Shown here piece after piece: positions 62,295 to 64,000 of a DNA stretch of 64,000 nt. A program made the position numbers and the translations under genes. How positions within the stretch are numbered: the first letter of the stretch is position 1; each line of letters starts with the position of its first letter. The stretch is from Hyphomonas sp. (GTDB lineage: Bacteria > Pseudomonadota > Alphaproteobacteria > Caulobacterales > Hyphomonadaceae). The notes beneath the pieces were generated by a model. The model searched no databases, was not told where the DNA came from, and saw nothing but the letters and a program-made list of their open reading frames with translations. The stretch is taken from positions 1-64,000 of the forward strand of contig PACZ01000008.1 of assembly GCA_002700305.1 (NCBI GenBank). Direction: 5' to 3'.

Positions 62295-64000
62295 TCAGTC
62301 TCCAACGCCTGTCGTGCCGCCGGGTTCCGGAACATTGGCGAGGTTCAGGATGCGGCCGCCGCACGGGCGCCGGCACATATTCTCGGACCCCGGAATCGGC
62401 GTCGTGCCCGGATAGTCGGAACAGAGCCCGGCACATTGCATGTCCGTGCGCGGATCGGTGGCGGCCATCAGGGTTTCGATCAGCTCGTCCGACGAGGCCT
62501 CCGGATCGCGGGCTTTCAACAGCGCCAGCGCCGCGGAGACATGCGGCGCCGCCATCGAGGTGCCCTGCTCATAGGCATAGTAGCAGTCACTCACTGCTTC
62601 GCCGGTGACCGGGTCATAGCAGTCAGTCGACGCCTTGGTGGAGAGGATGCCGTCCGGACGGGAGTCATTGTCATCGTCGCGGGCCATCTCCCCGCCAGGC
62701 GCGAGGATGTCGACGCCGTCGCCGAAGTTCGAATAGGCGGTGATCTCGCCCAGCGCATTGCCGGCGGCAACAGAGATGACATTGTCGCATCCGCCGGGAG
62801 CGTAATAGGCCGTGTCGATGCGGGCATTGCCGGCCGCGGAAACGACCACTGCGCCGCGCTCGGTCACCGAGTCGATCGCATCCTGCAGCGAGGCCGGGCA
62901 GTATTCGAAGAGGCCGATGGAAAGGTTGATGATGTCCGCCGGATTGTCGTTCCACACTTCGCTGCCGTCTTCCCCCTCAGCCGGGATCAGGCCGGCAGCC
63001 CAGCGGATGGCGTCGTTGATGTCGGACAGGCGCCCGCCGCATTTGCCAAGCGCGCGGACCGGTACGATCTTCACATTCCACGCCCCGCCGGCAACGCCGG
63101 CACCATTGTTGGAAGCCGCTGCGCCAATCGTTCCGGCGACATGTGTTCCGTGGAAGGAGTCTGCCGCGCCGGGGACGGCCGGATTGCAGAGATCCCCCGG
63201 ATCGTTCGGATCGGAATCGCGTCCATCGCCGTCATTGCCCATGCGCGGATCGGAGACCATGTCCCAGCCCGGCGCGATATTGGCCGAGGCGGCAATGTCC
63301 GGATGGGTCATCTGCAGGCCGGTATCGACCACGGCAACCACGACATCGGAAGAACCTTCAATGCCCTGGCGGGTCCAGAAATCCTGGAAGCCGGCGCCGC
63401 CCAGCGACTGGCCTTCGCCCGATCCTCTGGGCTTCATGTCCCATTGCAGGTCCCACAGCGGATCATTGGGGGTCACTTCCACTTTCACCGGCGTTGTACT
63501 GCCGGTGGACGGCGTCACGCCATCGGACGTGGACGGGGAGCCTTCCGGCGGGCGCCGTACGAACTGGTTCTCGAAGATGAAATCCTTCTCGACATATTCG
63601 AACTGGCCGGAGGCTCGCAGATCGTCGACGAAGCAATTGGTGGCAAGGACCGGGTCCGCCTCGATGGCTTCCAGATCGTTCGGGTCCGGACATCCCTTGC
63701 CTTCATCGATGGCCAGGAAGCTGAGCGAGGGATCCTTCGCGTCTTCCGGTGTGAAAAGGGTTGGCCCGGCGCCAGCCACCTGGATCACCATCTGGCCTTC
63801 GCGGGAGAGGGTGACCTCGGCGTTCATCTTGTACTTGGCCAGCGTGTCCAGCATCACGGCATTGGCGTCGCGCTGGGCAACGATGGCGTCACGCGTCACC
63901 AGCGAGCGGCGGGCCAGCTTGCGGGCGGCCATCTGTTCCTCGGCCGGGGCGGACTCCAGCGAGCGCGGCTGCAATGAGCGTGTTCTCTTGACCGGGGCAG
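62295..64000 (-). CDS. S8 subtilase family serine protease (5' part outside the window)
   Basis: The frame is open to the right edge, so the start and signal peptide lie outside; about 568 codons are seen. A propeptide-like region (ending FEYVEKDFIF) is followed by the catalytic domain. It has Asp in VVDTGL (codon 63324-63326), His in HGTHVAGT (63150-63152) and Ser in GTSMAAPH (62556-62558). Many cysteines (CNPAV, CGGRL, CPAS, CYDPV, CRRPCGG) imply disulfides and export. The next gene starts at the base before its stop codon, so they form an operon. Confidence 0.92.
   Translation of the reverse strand, partial: APVKRTRSLQPRSLESAPAEEQMAARKLARRSLVTRDAIVAQRDANAVMLDTLAKYKMNAEVTLSREGQMVIQVAGAGPTLFTPEDAKDPSLSFLAIDEGKGCPDPNDLEAIEADPVLATNCFVDDLRASGQFEYVEKDFIFENQFVRRPPEGSPSTSDGVTPSTGSTTPVKVEVTPNDPLWDLQWDMKPRGSGEGQSLGGAGFQDFWTRQGIEGSSDVVVAVVDTGLQMTHPDIAASANIAPGWDMVSDPRMGNDGDGRDSDPNDPGDLCNPAVPGAADSFHGTHVAGTIGAAASNNGAGVAGGAWNVKIVPVRALGKCGGRLSDINDAIRWAAGLIPAEGEDGSEVWNDNPADIINLSIGLFEYCPASLQDAIDSVTERGAVVVSAAGNARIDTAYYAPGGCDNVISVAAGNALGEITAYSNFGDGVDILAPGGEMARDDDNDSRPDGILSTKASTDCYDPVTGEAVSDCYYAYEQGTSMAAPHVSAALALLKARDPEASSDELIETLMAATDPRTDMQCAGLCSDYPGTTPIPGSENMCRRPCGGRILNLANVPEPGGTTGVGD

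Noticed and set aside
61875-63977. Long plus-strand frame (700 codons) opposite the S8 protease
   Set aside because: The S8 triad on the minus strand is clear, and the plus frame is Gly/Arg/Asp-rich shadow sequence.
1-64000. CRISPR array, prophage or insertion sequence
   Set aside because: No evenly spaced repeats, transposase, integrase or phage structural genes were found on reading either strand.

Overview
The window looks like a chromosomal segment of a high-GC alphaproteobacterium, most likely of the Hyphomonadaceae (Hyphomonas/Henriciella type). The grounds are a Mic60-like gene inside a hemC-hemD-hemY cluster, an rsmB-rpe-heparinase-purH run, a DUF1674 (SDHAF4-type) gene, and an envC-ctpA-YibQ-rppH operon. 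The family-level assignment is an inference from gene content and codon style; no rRNA is present. About 66 protein genes and one tRNA are packed tightly, with many ATGA, GTGA or TGATG overlaps. I see no prophage, insertion sequence, integron or CRISPR array.

Layout. 1-1348 (minus): succinate dehydrogenase sdhC-sdhD-sdhA, with sdhA running off the left edge. 1457-7475 (plus): a secreted DUF885 peptidase, an ABC exporter, a glutamine amidotransferase and a phosphohexomutase. 7504-8142 (minus): a GST. 8312-12028 (plus): ugd, transaldolase and thiD, then a PhzF-like isomerase. 12035-21516 (minus): htpX, rsmB, a glycine-zipper lipoprotein, rpe, heparinase II/III, a membrane NDP-sugar dehydratase, purH and a small lipoprotein. 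21619-22082 (plus): SDHAF4-like and a small membrane protein. 22108-25254 (minus): acyl-CoA dehydrogenase and a second DUF885 lipoprotein. 25361-29660 (plus): hemC, hemD, Mic60-like and hemY, followed by tRNA-Thr(CGT). 30254-32434 (plus): two unrecognised exported proteins ending in a strong terminator. 32605-36891: tautomerase, serine beta-lactamase-like protein, ThpR, DUF2853 and Bax-inhibitor-1. 37010-46572 and on to 47309 (plus): GNAT, peroxiredoxin, M28 peptidase, a HEPN-like protein, EnvC-like, CtpA, YibQ-like deacetylase, RppH, alpha/beta hydrolase, class IV aminotransferase and sulfotransferase-like protein. 47327-55012: folE, cysS, a NifU/IscU-like scaffold, yidD, thrS, O-antigen ligase and a GT2 glycosyltransferase. 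55025-57840: cupin, gloB, methyltransferase, P-II and DUF983. 58000-59774 (plus): prephenate dehydrogenase, DUF2164 and a Tat/lipoprotein MsrB. 59786-64000 (minus): a cell-surface cluster of S8 subtilase, a small anchored protein, a lipoprotein and an M23 lipoprotein.

Function. Most of the window is core metabolism: heme, purine, pterin, thiamine phosphates, the pentose phosphate pathway and tRNA charging. Several genes supply surface polysaccharide (ugd, phosphohexomutase, dehydratase, heparinase, O-antigen ligase, GT2) and others remodel the envelope (EnvC-like, CtpA, M23, S8). The most novel-looking element is the minus-strand cluster at the right edge. There a secreted subtilase is followed by a membrane-anchored protein whose C-terminus looks like a protease propeptide (I9-like), then by two lipoproteins, one with a LytM domain on a long Asp/Thr/Pro stalk. 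Also worth attention are a short Thr-rich reading frame ahead of thrS, a HEPN-motif protein inside the envelope operon, and in-frame 21-bp repeats within rsmB.
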